A DNA stretch of 64,000 nucleotides from Ignavibacteriales bacterium (GTDB lineage: Bacteria > Bacteroidota > Ignavibacteria > UBA10030), in NCBI GenBank assembly GCA_016193365.1, contig JACPSI010000073.1:1-64000 (forward strand). Direction: 5' to 3'. This document shows positions 24,988 through 34,230 of this stretch, piece by piece. The position numbers and the translations under genes were made by a program. The notes under the pieces are model-generated. The model was not told where the DNA came from. It was given only the letters and a program-made list of their open reading frames with translations, and made no database searches. Numbering within the stretch: the stretch's first letter is position 1; every line of letters starts with the position of its first letter.

Positions 24988-26015
24988 AGAAGATTGTCGA
25001 ATGCGTGCCGAATTTTAGCGAAGGACGCAACAAGGAAGTCATCGATGCCATCAGTGAGAGCGTACGCAGGGTTTCGGGCGTTAAACTTTTGAATGTTGAA
25101 CCCGACAAGGATTACAACAGGACTGTCGTGACGTTTGTGGGGGATCCTCCGTCTGTTGTTGAGGCGGCCTTCCAGGCAGCGAAAACAGCCTCAGAGTTGA
25201 TCGACATGAGAAATCACAAAGGAGAACATCCCCGATTAGGCGCAACGGATGTCGTGCCGTTTATTCCCATCTCGGGCGTTACCATGCAGGATTGTGTCTG
25301 GCTTGCAAACGACTTCGCCAAACGTGTGGCGGAAGAATTAAGAATCCCTGTCTACCTCTATGAATTTGCTGCAAAATCTCCCCAGCGAAAAAATCTCGCT
25401 GATATTCGCAAGGGTGAGTACGAGGGTTTGGCTCAGAAAATCCTTGACCCTCTCTGGAAACCTGATTACGGCCCCGCAGAATTCAACGCAGCATCGGGAG
25501 CGACAGTGACCGGAGCAAGAAAGTTTCTGATTGCGTATAACGTCAACCTGAACACGCCCGATCAGGCCGTGGCCAACGAAATCGCGGCCCGCATCCGAGA
25601 GAGCGGACGGCCGAAAAAAGACGCTGCCGGGAAAGTCGTGAAAAATGAAAAGGGGGAGTCAGTAAGAATCCCTGGAACGTTGAAAGCAGTGAAAGCGATG
25701 GGCGTCCTCCTCGAGCGATTCAACATTGCACAGGTTTCCATCAACGTCGTCGATTTTGAAACGACGAACATGCATGAAGCGTTTGAGGAAGTGAAAAAAC
25801 AGGCGAAGACCCTTGGCTCTGATGCAACCGGAAGCGAGATCGTCGGCCTTGTTCCCCTTCAGGCGATGTTACTCGCTGGAGAGTTCTACGCACCACGGGA
25901 AGCTCACGAGAAAATATCAGAACGCCGGTTGGTGGAACTTGCGATTCATCATTTGGGCTTGAGTCAGCTTGAAACATTTGACCCCGGCAAAAAGATTATT
26001 GAATATATGCTCTAA
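24984..26015 (+). CDS. ftcD: Glutamate formimidoyltransferase
   Basis: Moves the formimino group from formiminoglutamate to tetrahydrofolate, releasing glutamate. The 343 residues cover only the transferase half of the animal bifunctional enzyme. Signatures are VECVPNFSEGRN, the catalytic His in NHKGEHPRLGATDVVPFIP, AYNVNLNT and the C-terminal LVPLQAMLLAGEFY. The ATG overlaps the DUF429 stop. The cyclodeaminase half is a separate gene 36 bases downstream, the arrangement seen in several bacteria. Confidence 0.96.
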   Translation: MKKIVECVPNFSEGRNKEVIDAISESVRRVSGVKLLNVEPDKDYNRTVVTFVGDPPSVVEAAFQAAKTASELIDMRNHKGEHPRLGATDVVPFIPISGVTMQDCVWLANDFAKRVAEELRIPVYLYEFAAKSPQRKNLADIRKGEYEGLAQKILDPLWKPDYGPAEFNAASGATVTGARKFLIAYNVNLNTPDQAVANEIAARIRESGRPKKDAAGKVVKNEKGESVRIPGTLKAVKAMGVLLERFNIAQVSINVVDFETTNMHEAFEEVKKQAKTLGSDATGSEIVGLVPLQAMLLAGEFYAPREAHEKISERRLVELAIHHLGLSQLETFDPGKKIIEYML

Positions 26016-26051
26016 ACGCGACGCGAACAAAAGAGAATAACAGGAGTTTTC

Positions 26052-26675
26052 ATGCTTACATCAAAAACCGTTCAGCAGTTTCTTGACGAAACCACCTCGA
26101 GCTCACCGGCGCCCGGCGGCGGCAGCGTTTCTGCTCTGACAGCTGCGCTTGGTTCAGCGCTCACATCCATGGTCTGCCGACTGACAATCGGAAAAAAGAA
26201 ATACGCCGAAGTGCAGAAGGAAATGGAAGAAACGCTGATTAAGTCTGAAGAACTTAGATTGCGCTGCACCGCCCTCATTGACGAGGATACTCAGGCTTTC
26301 AACGACGTCATTTCTGCTTTTGCTTTGCCGAAAGAATCGGAAGTGCAGAAAACCAGGCGGAATGAGGCGATTCAGGGTGCAACAAAAACAGCAACACGAG
26401 TGCCGCTCAAGCTTATGCGAACATGTTCGGAGGCATTGGAATCGGCTGCCAGAGCTGCTCTGCAGGGAAATTTGAACTCGGTATCGGACGCCGGAGTGGC
26501 AGCCCTGATGATTCAATCGGCATGCGAGGGAGCGTTTTACAACGTCCGCATAAATCTGAACTCCATCGAAGATAAATCCTTTTCATCGCAGACCTTGGCA
26601 CAAGCGGAAGAAATCCGGAAATCCGTCGCGATTCACGCCAGGGACATTATCTCGGTGGTTGAATCGAAGCTCTAG
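26052..26675 (+). CDS. fchA: Formiminotetrahydrofolate cyclodeaminase / methenyl-THF cyclohydrolase family protein
   Basis: Converts 5-formimino-THF to 5,10-methenyl-THF and ammonia, finishing the histidine route. The 207-residue, mostly helical protein has the family's N-terminal SSSPAPGGGSVSALTAALG signature and the late SDAGVAALMIQSACEGA helix. It is preceded by CAGGAG at a suitable distance from the ATG. Its stop codon touches the stop of the convergent rsmE gene with no spacer, so there is no room for a terminator between them. Confidence 0.93.
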   Translation: MLTSKTVQQFLDETTSSSPAPGGGSVSALTAALGSALTSMVCRLTIGKKKYAEVQKEMEETLIKSEELRLRCTALIDEDTQAFNDVISAFALPKESEVQKTRRNEAIQGATKTATRVPLKLMRTCSEALESAARAALQGNLNSVSDAGVAALMIQSACEGAFYNVRINLNSIEDKSFSSQTLAQAEEIRKSVAIHARDIISVVESKL

Positions 26676-27392
26676 TCACCATCCTCCCACAACCCAGCTG
26701 AGAGCCGAAATCGCGGCTGTCTCAGACCTCAGCCTTCGAGGCCCCAACGAAATCGGGACAAACCTGCAGTCGGCTGCCTGGGCCAATTCTTCATCCGAAA
26801 ATCCTCCTTCCGGACCTATCACCACCAAAACAGACTGAGGTTTTTTGTGGTGCTGCAGAACCGAGCCGATGAATTGCGACTGTTCAGTTTTTTCATGCGG
26901 AATGAGCCGCAAAGAATAATCCCGGGAGTGATTGACAAGCATGGAGAAGCGCGAAAGCGCAAAAATTTTCGGAAGGTAGGACCGCCCGCATTGCTTCATT
27001 GCTGCAAGGGCGATTTTCTCCAAACGGGCGTGTTTTTCGTGTTTCGGAATGGTTCGTTCACACAGAAGCGGTATAATAGCGCGGACACCAAGCTCGGTTG
27101 CTTTCTCAACAAGGAAATCCAAACGCGCCGGATTTCTCAGAAGCGACACGGCCAGCGTCACATCGGTTTTGGGCTCGTTCACGCGGAGTTTCGTATTGAA
27201 AATTTCACATTCCGCTAGAGAGTGGTCAAACGAACTGACCACCGCCTCGAACATATTGTCGTCCCCGTCCGTCACGAGAATGTGGTCGCCTATCTTCTTC
27301 CTCAAAACACGCGAGAGATGTTTGTATTCCTCATCCCGGAGGATCAACGTCTTCCCGTGAACATCTTTTGGCTGCACAAAGAAATAGTCCAT
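26676..27392 (-). CDS. rsmE: 16S rRNA (uracil1498-N3)-methyltransferase RsmE
   Basis: Methylates U1498 of 16S rRNA. From ATG 27392 the protein is 238 residues, the family norm. A longer frame would add 67 residues that overlap the upstream gene and look unlike RsmE. Features are the N-terminal PUA-like part (HLSRVLRKKIGD), then a SPOUT methyltransferase domain with EKATELGV, the SAM-binding VVIGPEGGFSDEEL and SLGPRRLRSETAA. It begins two bases after the stop of the BamA-like gene. Confidence 0.95.
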   Translation of the reverse strand: MDYFFVQPKDVHGKTLILRDEEYKHLSRVLRKKIGDHILVTDGDDNMFEAVVSSFDHSLAECEIFNTKLRVNEPKTDVTLAVSLLRNPARLDFLVEKATELGVRAIIPLLCERTIPKHEKHARLEKIALAAMKQCGRSYLPKIFALSRFSMLVNHSRDYSLRLIPHEKTEQSQFIGSVLQHHKKPQSVLVVIGPEGGFSDEELAQAADCRFVPISLGPRRLRSETAAISALSWVVGGW

Positions 27393-27393
27393 G

Positions 27394-28689
27394 TTAAAAT
27401 GACGCTCCGACATCAAGGATGAATTGTCCCCGTCCGCGGTCGTTCCAGGCGTATTCTGTCCGCACAACCATGCTATAAGGCAGCATAAAGTGCAAACCCG
27501 CCCCGATGCCGGCCAGCCATGGTTTGGAAGAAAATGCTTCACCCCGATACCAGATTTTCCCTGCATCGGCAAAAATTCCTGCGGAAAGTCCATACCTCAA
27601 AATGCTGAATTGAGGGATAGGAATCGGTACCTGAAGATATCTCGGGCTGAAAATGGGAAAGCGAATTTCCACATTACCTCCAAAGATGTTCTCGCCTTCT
27701 TGCACGTCTTTGAAGTAGCCGCGGATCCTCTCGTCATATCCGAGGAACACCCGACGATACGGCGGCGTCGCTCCTCCTCCTATCTTTACGCCGTAGGAAC
27801 GAACGCCCAACGACCATTCCTCGCTCAGGAGAGCGTATGCACGCGCATCGTACGCATACGTCATCAGGTTCACTTCAGACTCACCGAACCCCGCTTTGGT
27901 AGCGCCAAAAGAAACAATGCTGCCCTCCGTCGGATATTCTCGAATGTTGCGCGAATCGTAGCTGTACCTGACACCGAGAGAAAAGAATGCGTCCCTCCCA
28001 GTCTGCGACGCCGTCCGCCCAACCTGAGGGTCTGAGACAATCCAAACGTCGTAATTCAAAAACCCATACAATGTTTGAAACAGCCCGTATCTCTTTCCCA
28101 GGTTTAAGCCAGAGCCGAAGTTCGTTTGTTCATACTCACCGCTGTTCACGCTCAGGTTATGAACTTTCTGGTAGGAGATACTACCACGGAAGAAAATGTC
28201 GTCGTCGTCGGTCACCCTCGGATTCTGATACGCCAGGGAAATCCAGCGGTCGTAACCAAGCGCAAAAGAAAGGAACAATTTTTCGTTTCTTCCACGAAAG
28301 TTCTGATGCACAACGCCGGCGCCATAATATATCTTACTAAAATCACGGTAGCGAATGCCGAGAACGGGATAGGGAAAGAGATACCAGCGTTCATGGACTC
28401 TGACGAGAAGCGTTGCGCTGTCGCTGTGTTCGACCCTTTCGATCTCGACCTTGTTGAAGAGCTGGAGGCTGTAAATACGGTCTCTATCGCGTTCAAGCGC
28501 CTCTGGGGTGATCCGATCCCCGACTTTCAACGACATTTCCCTCAGGATCACGTGATCTTTCGTCGTTTCATTTCCTTCGACGATGATTTCTTTCACGACG
28601 AAGATAGAATCCAGCGCCGGACGGGCAAACAGTTGAGATGCCGTTGCCGCCACAAGCATGCACGCAATCAAGAAGCGAAAAAACATCAT
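27394..28689 (-). CDS. BamA/Omp85-like outer-membrane protein with one POTRA domain
   Basis: A 431-residue protein with a signal peptide (about 1-22, ending LFARP), one POTRA-type domain (about 30-105: VVKEIIVEGNETTKDHVILRE to LLVRVHERWYLFP) and a beta-barrel of the surface-antigen/Omp85 type to the end. It closes with an aromatic-ended strand (FILDVGASF) suited to BAM recognition. It is too short to be the main BamA, so it is probably an accessory or TamA-like exporter. A rho-independent terminator for the gene before it lies only about 14 bases upstream of the start, so its own promoter must be inside that region or it depends on read-through. Confidence 0.85.
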   Translation of the reverse strand: MMFFRFLIACMLVAATASQLFARPALDSIFVVKEIIVEGNETTKDHVILREMSLKVGDRITPEALERDRDRIYSLQLFNKVEIERVEHSDSATLLVRVHERWYLFPYPVLGIRYRDFSKIYYGAGVVHQNFRGRNEKLFLSFALGYDRWISLAYQNPRVTDDDDIFFRGSISYQKVHNLSVNSGEYEQTNFGSGLNLGKRYGLFQTLYGFLNYDVWIVSDPQVGRTASQTGRDAFFSLGVRYSYDSRNIREYPTEGSIVSFGATKAGFGESEVNLMTYAYDARAYALLSEEWSLGVRSYGVKIGGGATPPYRRVFLGYDERIRGYFKDVQEGENIFGGNVEIRFPIFSPRYLQVPIPIPQFSILRYGLSAGIFADAGKIWYRGEAFSSKPWLAGIGAGLHFMLPYSMVVRTEYAWNDRGRGQFILDVGASF

Positions 28690-28705
28690 TGAGAAATCCT
28701 TGAAT

Positions 28706-28730
28706 GAAAAACCCCTTCCGATGGAAGGGG
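28706..28730 (-). terminator. Intrinsic terminator of the fab/rnc operon
   Basis: On the minus strand CCCCTTCC (28730-28723 complement) pairs perfectly with GGAAGGGG around a 3-base loop, followed by TTTTT. It lies 27 bases after the stop of the CoA-binding protein gene. Confidence 0.85.
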
Positions 28731-28756
28731 CTTCGATGACTTCGAAACCAATTTCC

Positions 28757-29164
28757 TCACATCAGCCTTCGATGATCCACAAGGATACATCTGTCCATGA
28801 CAACTTGTATTCCTGCCTCTTCCGCTTTCCATGCCGCTTCCTCGTTCACGACGCCCAGTTGCAGCCACATTGTCTTCGCTTTTGTCTCTATTGCCCCTTT
28901 CACAATTTCGTCGAGATGCTCCGGGTTGCGAAAAACATCCACGATATCGACCCGCTGCGGCACCGATTGCAGGTCCGGGTAGCATGTGCGGCCCAGGACG
29001 GTTTCGTATTTCGGGTTTACGGGGATAACGTCGTACCCTTCACGAATCAAGAATTCAGCAATGTTCTTGCTGTCGCGCCACGGTTTTTCCGAAGCTCCGA
29101 CAACCGCTATCGTTTTTGCCTCCTTCAGGATTTTCCTGAGTGTTGCGTCATCGTCGAACGGCAT
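28757..29164 (-). CDS. CoA-binding domain protein (YccU-like)
   Basis: A 135-residue protein made only of the CoA_binding Rossmann domain. The N-terminal nucleotide loop is VVGASEKPWRDSKNIAEFL, followed by GYDVIPVNPKYETVLG and the late KTMWLQLGVVNEEA and MDRCILVDH with the family's Cys. It resembles the CoA-binding half of succinyl-CoA ligase alpha chains, but lacks the catalytic part. It may sense or buffer acyl-CoA. It follows rnc after five bases and is the last gene before a strong terminator, so it belongs to the fatty-acid operon. Confidence 0.88.
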   Translation of the reverse strand: MPFDDDATLRKILKEAKTIAVVGASEKPWRDSKNIAEFLIREGYDVIPVNPKYETVLGRTCYPDLQSVPQRVDIVDVFRNPEHLDEIVKGAIETKAKTMWLQLGVVNEEAAWKAEEAGIQVVMDRCILVDHRRLM

Positions 29165-29169
29165 CGTGG

Positions 29170-29991
29170 CTATGCCTGAGGATCAGGGACAGGTTCTTTG
29201 CTGATCTTTGAAATTGCGACGGCGGCGGCAGCCTGTTCGGCATCTTTCTTGCTCCTCCCGCTTCCCACGCCGTAACTTTGAGTCCCCACGAAGACTTCCA
29301 CGGTAAACCTTCGGTCGTGTTCAGGCCCTTCTTCGCGGACGACGGCATACCGCGGGATCCCGAGTGCCCGGCCCTGCGCATACTCAAGAAGAGTGCTCTT
29401 GTAGTTATCATCGGCCCAGGCCCCTAAGAGGACGTGTTCTTTGGAGAGAATCGTCCGGTCGACAAAGCCGCGTGCAGCCTTCATGCCGCCATCCAGGTAC
29501 AACGCCCCGATGATGGCTTCAAATGCGTCTGCAAGGATCGACTCGGAGCCGCTGTCAATAGACTGGGCGGCGCTGGAACTGAGGAACAAAAAATCCGAGA
29601 TATGGAATTCCTTCGCACGCTGGGCAAGGATCTTGCGATTGACAAGCCTTGAGCGATACTTTGTCAACTCGCCTTCCTCCATGCCGGGATGAGCGGAATG
29701 AAGGTAATCGGCAACGATGAAATTCAGCACGGCGTCCCCCAGGAATTCAAGCCTTTCGTTGGAATTCCACTGTTCTCCGACAAACTGAAGGTAGGAGCGG
29801 TGGAGGAGCGATTCGAAAAAGAATTTCCAGTTGGCAGGCTGATAACCGATCGTATCCTGAAAAAGCCTCAGGTTAAAAGATTCCCGGTTGAGTTCTCGTG
29901 CCCAGCGTTTTCCGCGTGGACGCGAACGTAATGAATGGAACAATCGAAGAAATGAATGCTTCACGACACCGGGCGGAAGAACGTTCCGCAT
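29170..29991 (-). CDS. rnc: Ribonuclease III
   Basis: Cuts double-stranded RNA in rRNA and mRNA processing. The 273 residues have an unusually long basic N-terminus of about 40 residues, then the endonuclease domain with the signature NERLEFLGDAVL and the second acidic cluster LADAFEAIIGALYLDGG, then a dsRNA-binding domain (about 195-265) ending in GRSKKDAEQAAAAVA. Position after fabF is the common bacterial arrangement. It is of interest here because an IVS-like repeat-flanked gene in this window could give a substrate hairpin. Confidence 0.95.
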   Translation of the reverse strand: MRNVLPPGVVKHSFLRLFHSLRSRPRGKRWARELNRESFNLRLFQDTIGYQPANWKFFFESLLHRSYLQFVGEQWNSNERLEFLGDAVLNFIVADYLHSAHPGMEEGELTKYRSRLVNRKILAQRAKEFHISDFLFLSSSAAQSIDSGSESILADAFEAIIGALYLDGGMKAARGFVDRTILSKEHVLLGAWADDNYKSTLLEYAQGRALGIPRYAVVREEGPEHDRRFTVEVFVGTQSYGVGSGRSKKDAEQAAAAVAISKISKEPVPDPQA

Positions 29992-30000
29992 CCTGACGAT

Positions 30001-31260
30001 CTACTGTCGGTATTTTTTAAAGAGGATTGAGGCGTTGTGTCCGCCAAATCCAAACGTGTTGCTGATGGCCACATTGACATTCCAGTCCTGCGCCTTGTTG
30101 GGAACGTAGTTCAGGTCGCACTCCGGATCCGGCGTTTCATAGTTAATTGTGGGATGGACTTTATTATGAAAAATGGACAGAATCGTCACGACGGCTTCCA
30201 CGGCGCCGGCCGCACCGAGAAGGTGGCCTATCATGGATTTCGTGGAATTGACTGCGAGTTTGTATGCTCGTTCGCCGAACACCGTTTTGATGGCAGCGGT
30301 CTCACTTTTATCCCCGACTGGTGTTGACGTACCGTGCGTGTTGATATAATCGACTTCGGGGGCCGTTATGCCGGCGTCTTTCATAGCTGTTCGCATAGCG
30401 CGCACCGCCCCTTCGCCGCCTGGAGCGGGCTCGGTGATATGGTGCGCGTCGGCGGTAAAGCCGATGCCGCTGACCTCCGCGTAAATTTTTGCACCGCGTT
30501 TGACCGCATGGTCCAAGGACTCGAGAATGAGAATTCCCGCGCCTTCACCCATGACAAACCCGTCACGTCCTGCGTCAAACGGCCTGCTTGCTTTTTCCGG
30601 ATAGTCATTCCGCGTTGAGAGCGCTTTCATTGCGTTAAAGCCTCCAATGCCCATCGGACAAATCCCCGCCTCAGAACCGCCGGTGACCATGACATCAGCG
30701 TCACCCCGTTGAATGAGAATAAATGAATCCCCTATGGAATGCGACGACGTCGCACACGCCGATGTTGTCGCGTAATTCGGGCCTTTCAAACCGTAGCGCA
30801 TGGAAATCCGCCCGGCAGCCATATCCGCAATCATCATCGGAATAAAAAACGGACTGATGCGATGGGGACCCTTTTCACTCCACAAGGATTCCTGTTGCTT
30901 GTGGTATGTCGCCATGCCTCCGATTCCGGAGCCCACGATAACGCCGACGCGTTCTTTGTCCATCTTGTCCGCAGTCAGTCCCGCATCCAGAAGCGACATC
31001 TCCGCCGCCGCCAGCGCGTATTGTGTGAAAGGGTCGCATCGCTGGGCCAGCTTGCGGTCCATAAACCTCAGCGGATCGAAGCCTTTGAGCTCGCATGCGA
31101 ACTTTGTATCATACCCCGAGGCGTCGAAGTACGTAATCGGAGCTGCCCCGCTTTTGCCGGCGAGGAGATTTCCCCAGAACTCATCCAGGGAAAGCCCCAC
31201 GGGGGCTACGACACCCATCCCCGTGACGACCACACGTCGAGATTGTCCGTTAAAACCCAT
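30001..31260 (-). CDS. fabF: Beta-ketoacyl-ACP synthase II
   Basis: Condenses malonyl-ACP with acyl-ACP to lengthen fatty acids. The 419-residue thiolase-fold enzyme shows the nucleophile Cys in TTSACATSSHSIG, the two catalytic histidines in YINTHGTSTPVGD and KSMIGHLLGAAGAVE, and a closing GFGGHNASILF. It lies between acpP (18 bases) and rnc (9 bases) in the fatty-acid operon. Confidence 0.97.
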   Translation of the reverse strand: MGFNGQSRRVVVTGMGVVAPVGLSLDEFWGNLLAGKSGAAPITYFDASGYDTKFACELKGFDPLRFMDRKLAQRCDPFTQYALAAAEMSLLDAGLTADKMDKERVGVIVGSGIGGMATYHKQQESLWSEKGPHRISPFFIPMMIADMAAGRISMRYGLKGPNYATTSACATSSHSIGDSFILIQRGDADVMVTGGSEAGICPMGIGGFNAMKALSTRNDYPEKASRPFDAGRDGFVMGEGAGILILESLDHAVKRGAKIYAEVSGIGFTADAHHITEPAPGGEGAVRAMRTAMKDAGITAPEVDYINTHGTSTPVGDKSETAAIKTVFGERAYKLAVNSTKSMIGHLLGAAGAVEAVVTILSIFHNKVHPTINYETPDPECDLNYVPNKAQDWNVNVAISNTFGFGGHNASILFKKYRQ

Positions 31261-31278
31261 GCGATGCTTTCAGAATGC

Positions 31279-31515
31279 TCAGGAGACTTTTGATTTCAGG
31301 TAGTTGACGGCATCTCCCACGGTCGAGATTTTCTCCGCATCTTCGTCAGGAATCTGAATATTAAACGCCTTCTCAAACTCCATGACAAGTTCAACCGTGT
31401 CCAGCGAGTCCGCACCAAGGTCGTTGGTAAAGGACGCCTCCGAGGTTATTTGACCCTCGTCAACGCCGAGTTTCGAAACAATAATTTCTTTCACTTTTGC
31501 GGCAACGTCTGCCAT
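31279..31515 (-). CDS. acpP: Acyl carrier protein
   Basis: From ATG 31515 the protein is 78 residues, the usual ACP size. A longer frame adds 24 unrelated residues, and the AAAGGAG ribosome site sits just before ATG 31515. The phosphopantetheine Ser is in [13 protein letters not shown]. The protein is strongly acidic and helical. It carries the growing acyl chain for the surrounding Fab enzymes and PlsX. Confidence 0.97.
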   Translation of the reverse strand: MADVAAKVKEIIVSKLGVDEGQITSEASFTNDLGADSLDTVELVMEFEKAFNIQIPDEDAEKISTVGDAVNYLKSKVS

Positions 31516-31559
31516 TGTTGATTCTCCTTTGTGATGGGTGAAATGGTTGCGTGAGTATT

Positions 31560-32306
31560 CTACATGACGATACCGCCGTCCACACACAGGACCTGTCCTG
31601 TCATATAGCTGGCGGCTGATGACGCAAGAAAAACAACCACGCCGGCGATTTCTTCCGGTTTTGCCGTGCGCTTCATCGGGATCATCGTGAGCAGCTGTTC
31701 CCGCTGTTGGGGTGTCAGTTTTTCGGTCATGTCCGTGTCCACAAAGCCCGGAGCGACCGCATTCACTTGAATATTGCGAGAAGCAAGCTCTTTCGCAAGC
31801 GTTTTTGTCAGGCCTAGCATACCCGCCTTTGCTGCCGAATAATTTGCCTGTCCGGGGTTGCCAACCATCCCGGAAATAGAGCTAATATTAATGATCTTTC
31901 CGCTTCGCTGGCTCATCATCGGACGACACACGGCCTTTGAGAAATTGAAGGCACTTTTAAGGTTGTTGTCAAGGACCTCGTCCCAATCCTGCTCCGACAT
32001 CCTCATGATGAGAGTATCACGGGTAATACCGGCATTGTTCACCAAAATATCAATCCGTTGAAAATCCTTCACGACAGCGTCAATAACCTGTGTGGCGGAG
32101 CTGGCATCTTTCGCATCTGACTGATAGGCAACCGAGCGACGATTTTTTTCTTCAACCTGTACGACAACTGCCCTTGCAGCATCGGCCGCGCTCTTGTAGG
32201 TGAAGACAACGTCGGCGCCTTCATCGGCGAGTGCAAGAACAATGGCCCGGCCTATTCCGCGGGAACCGCCTGTCACGAGTGCAACTCTATCTTTGAGGAG
32301 GTCCAT
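31560..32306 (-). CDS. fabG: 3-oxoacyl-ACP reductase
   Basis: NADPH-dependent reduction of the ketoacyl-ACP. A classic 248-residue SDR with [20 protein letters not shown], the catalytic Ser in NISSISG and the YxxxK pair in [11 protein letters not shown], then CVDGG at the end. It is a useful contrast to the SDR at 0.6 kb, which lacks these residues. Its ATG shares one base with the fabD stop (TAATG), so translation is coupled. Confidence 0.97.
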   Translation of the reverse strand: MDLLKDRVALVTGGSRGIGRAIVLALADEGADVVFTYKSAADAARAVVVQVEEKNRRSVAYQSDAKDASSATQVIDAVVKDFQRIDILVNNAGITRDTLIMRMSEQDWDEVLDNNLKSAFNFSKAVCRPMMSQRSGKIINISSISGMVGNPGQANYSAAKAGMLGLTKTLAKELASRNIQVNAVAPGFVDTDMTEKLTPQQREQLLTMIPMKRTAKPEEIAGVVVFLASSAASYMTGQVLCVDGGIVM

Positions 32307-33208
32307 TATGCGGAAACGCCTGCGATCTTGTCGATTCCCTTGATCTCGACTGATGCATCAATTCGCTTGACCAATCCTTGCAACACTTTCCCGGGTCCGA
32401 CTTCAACAAACGCTGTTGCACCGTCACGCGCCATGTTCGCAACGCTCTCCTCCCATCGCACAGGGCTTGTCAGCTGTTGAAAAAGCAATTCCCGTATCTC
32501 CTCCGCTTTCTGAACAGGCTGTGCCGTAACGTTGGCGTAGACCGGAATGCTTGCATCGTGAATCTCGGTAGCGTCAAGCGCGGCTTTCAGACCTGTTTTT
32601 GCAGATTCCATCAGCGGAGAGTGAAACGCCCCACTGACCTGCAATTCTTTCACGAGCTTTGCTCCCCGCTCTTTTGCCATTTCCATTGCCTTGCGAACAC
32701 CTTCGACAGACCCCGAGATAACAACCTGCCCGGGGGAATTGAGGTTTGCAGCCTGAACCACACCGGACTCCCACGCTTTACAGCAAATTTCGCCGACAAC
32801 TTTTGCATCAAGGCCAACAACGGCAGCCATCGTCCCCGGCTGCTCGACTCCAGCCCGCTGCATCAACTCGCCGCGAAGGCGAACAAGCTTTAACCCATCC
32901 TCGAAGCTGAGCGCTCCGGCAAAGACAAGAGCCGAGTATTCTCCGAGAGAATGTCCCGCCGCCATCCCTGCCTTCAACCCGAGAAAAATTCTTGTCAGAA
33001 CGACGCTATGAAGAAAAATCGCCGGTTGCGTGTTTTTCGTTTGCTTGAGCTCATCGTCCGGCCCATCAAAGCAGATCGTGCTCAGCGGGAATCCAAGAAT
33101 CCTGTCAGCATGTTCAAAGAGTGATCGCGCTTCATCGTTGCCCTCATACAAATCCTTTCCCATCCCAACATACTGCGACCCCTGACCGGGAAAAACGAAC
33201 GCGACCAT
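32306..33208 (-). CDS. fabD: Malonyl-CoA:ACP transacylase
   Basis: Moves malonyl groups from CoA to ACP. The 300-residue protein shows the N-terminal FPGQGSQYVGMG, the nucleophile Ser in AGHSLGEYSAL, the substrate Arg in LVRLRGELMQ and the catalytic His in VSGAFHSPLM. The order fabH-fabD-fabG-acpP with tiny gaps or overlaps is the standard operon. Confidence 0.97.
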   Translation of the reverse strand: MVAFVFPGQGSQYVGMGKDLYEGNDEARSLFEHADRILGFPLSTICFDGPDDELKQTKNTQPAIFLHSVVLTRIFLGLKAGMAAGHSLGEYSALVFAGALSFEDGLKLVRLRGELMQRAGVEQPGTMAAVVGLDAKVVGEICCKAWESGVVQAANLNSPGQVVISGSVEGVRKAMEMAKERGAKLVKELQVSGAFHSPLMESAKTGLKAALDATEIHDASIPVYANVTAQPVQKAEEIRELLFQQLTSPVRWEESVANMARDGATAFVEVGPGKVLQGLVKRIDASVEIKGIDKIAGVSA

Positions 33209-33217
33209 TCCCCTGGT

Positions 33218-34228
33218 CTAACTTTTTGCGGGATTTGCCAGTGACCACTTCACCAACGAGGCTCCCCAGGTGTAACCGGCGCCAAACGCCGCGAGAACAA
33301 CATTCTGACCACGTTTCAATTTCCCGCACTGCCACCATTCTGAAAGACATAACGGAATCGTGGCTGCAGTGGTGTTGCCGTACTTGTCGATGTTAATCAT
33401 GACCTTGTCGCGACTCAGCCCCATCCTGTCCGCAGTTGCATCAATGATCCGCAGATTCGCCTGATGAGGTACAAGCCATGAAACGTCGTCTCCTTTGAGG
33501 TTATTGCGGTGCATGACTTCAGCGGCTACTTCTGCCATTCCTATCACTGCAACTTTGAAAACCGCTTTACCATCTTGATAAATGTAATGCATGCGTTTGT
33601 CGACAGTTTCATGGGTGGCGGGATGCAGACTTCCGCCGCCTTTCATGTACAGGTAAGCCCCTCCTGATCCGTCTGTGTAGAGGCGACTATCGAGAATGCC
33701 ATAAGCTGGATCTTCACTTGGCTCAAGAAGTACAGCGCCAGCTCCGTCGCCAAAGAGAATGCACGTGTTTCTGTCTTTATAGTCGAGAATGCTGCTCATT
33801 TTGTCGGCGCCGACGACCAGCACTTTCGAGTATGTGCCGCTTTCCACAAGTTTGGCCCCTGTCGTGAGGGCATAAAGAAACCCCGAGCATGCGGCAGACA
33901 AGTCAAAGCCCCACGCATTGGTGGCACCGATCTTGTCCTGAACAATGCACGCGGTTGCGGGAAAAAACATATCGGGTGTTACAGTGGCCACGATGATGAC
34001 TTCGATCTCTGTTGCATCGATCCCACGGTAGCCGAGGGCCTTCTCAATCGCTTTGACAGCCAGGTCCGACGTCGCACCCTGTTCAAGGATTCGCCGCTCA
34101 TTGATTCCAGTCCGCGAACGAATCCATTCATCGTTTGTATCAACCATTTTTTCCAGGTCCTTGTTCGAGAGGACTTTGTCCGGAACGTAATGGCCGATGG
34201 CGGTAATCGTGGCTCTTCGTGTTGTCAT
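33218..34228 (-). CDS. fabH: Beta-ketoacyl-ACP synthase III
   Basis: Starts fatty-acid synthesis by joining an acyl-CoA primer with malonyl-ACP. The 336 residues carry the Cys-His-Asn triad in [21 protein letters not shown] and [13 protein letters not shown]. The N-terminus [15 protein letters not shown] is typical. It lies two bases after plsX and nine before fabD. The primer preference (straight or branched) cannot be read from the sequence. Confidence 0.97.
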   Translation of the reverse strand: MTTRRATITAIGHYVPDKVLSNKDLEKMVDTNDEWIRSRTGINERRILEQGATSDLAVKAIEKALGYRGIDATEIEVIIVATVTPDMFFPATACIVQDKIGATNAWGFDLSAACSGFLYALTTGAKLVESGTYSKVLVVGADKMSSILDYKDRNTCILFGDGAGAVLLEPSEDPAYGILDSRLYTDGSGGAYLYMKGGGSLHPATHETVDKRMHYIYQDGKAVFKVAVIGMAEVAAEVMHRNNLKGDDVSWLVPHQANLRIIDATADRMGLSRDKVMINIDKYGNTTAATIPLCLSEWWQCGKLKRGQNVVLAAFGAGYTWGASLVKWSLANPAKS

Positions 34229-34230
34229 GC

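Noticed and set aside
26052-26675. fchA as a serine cycle-type methenyl-THF cyclohydrolase unrelated to histidine
   Set aside because: Position directly after ftcD and the hut genes favours the cyclodeaminase role; a separate cyclohydrolase function cannot be excluded but is not needed.
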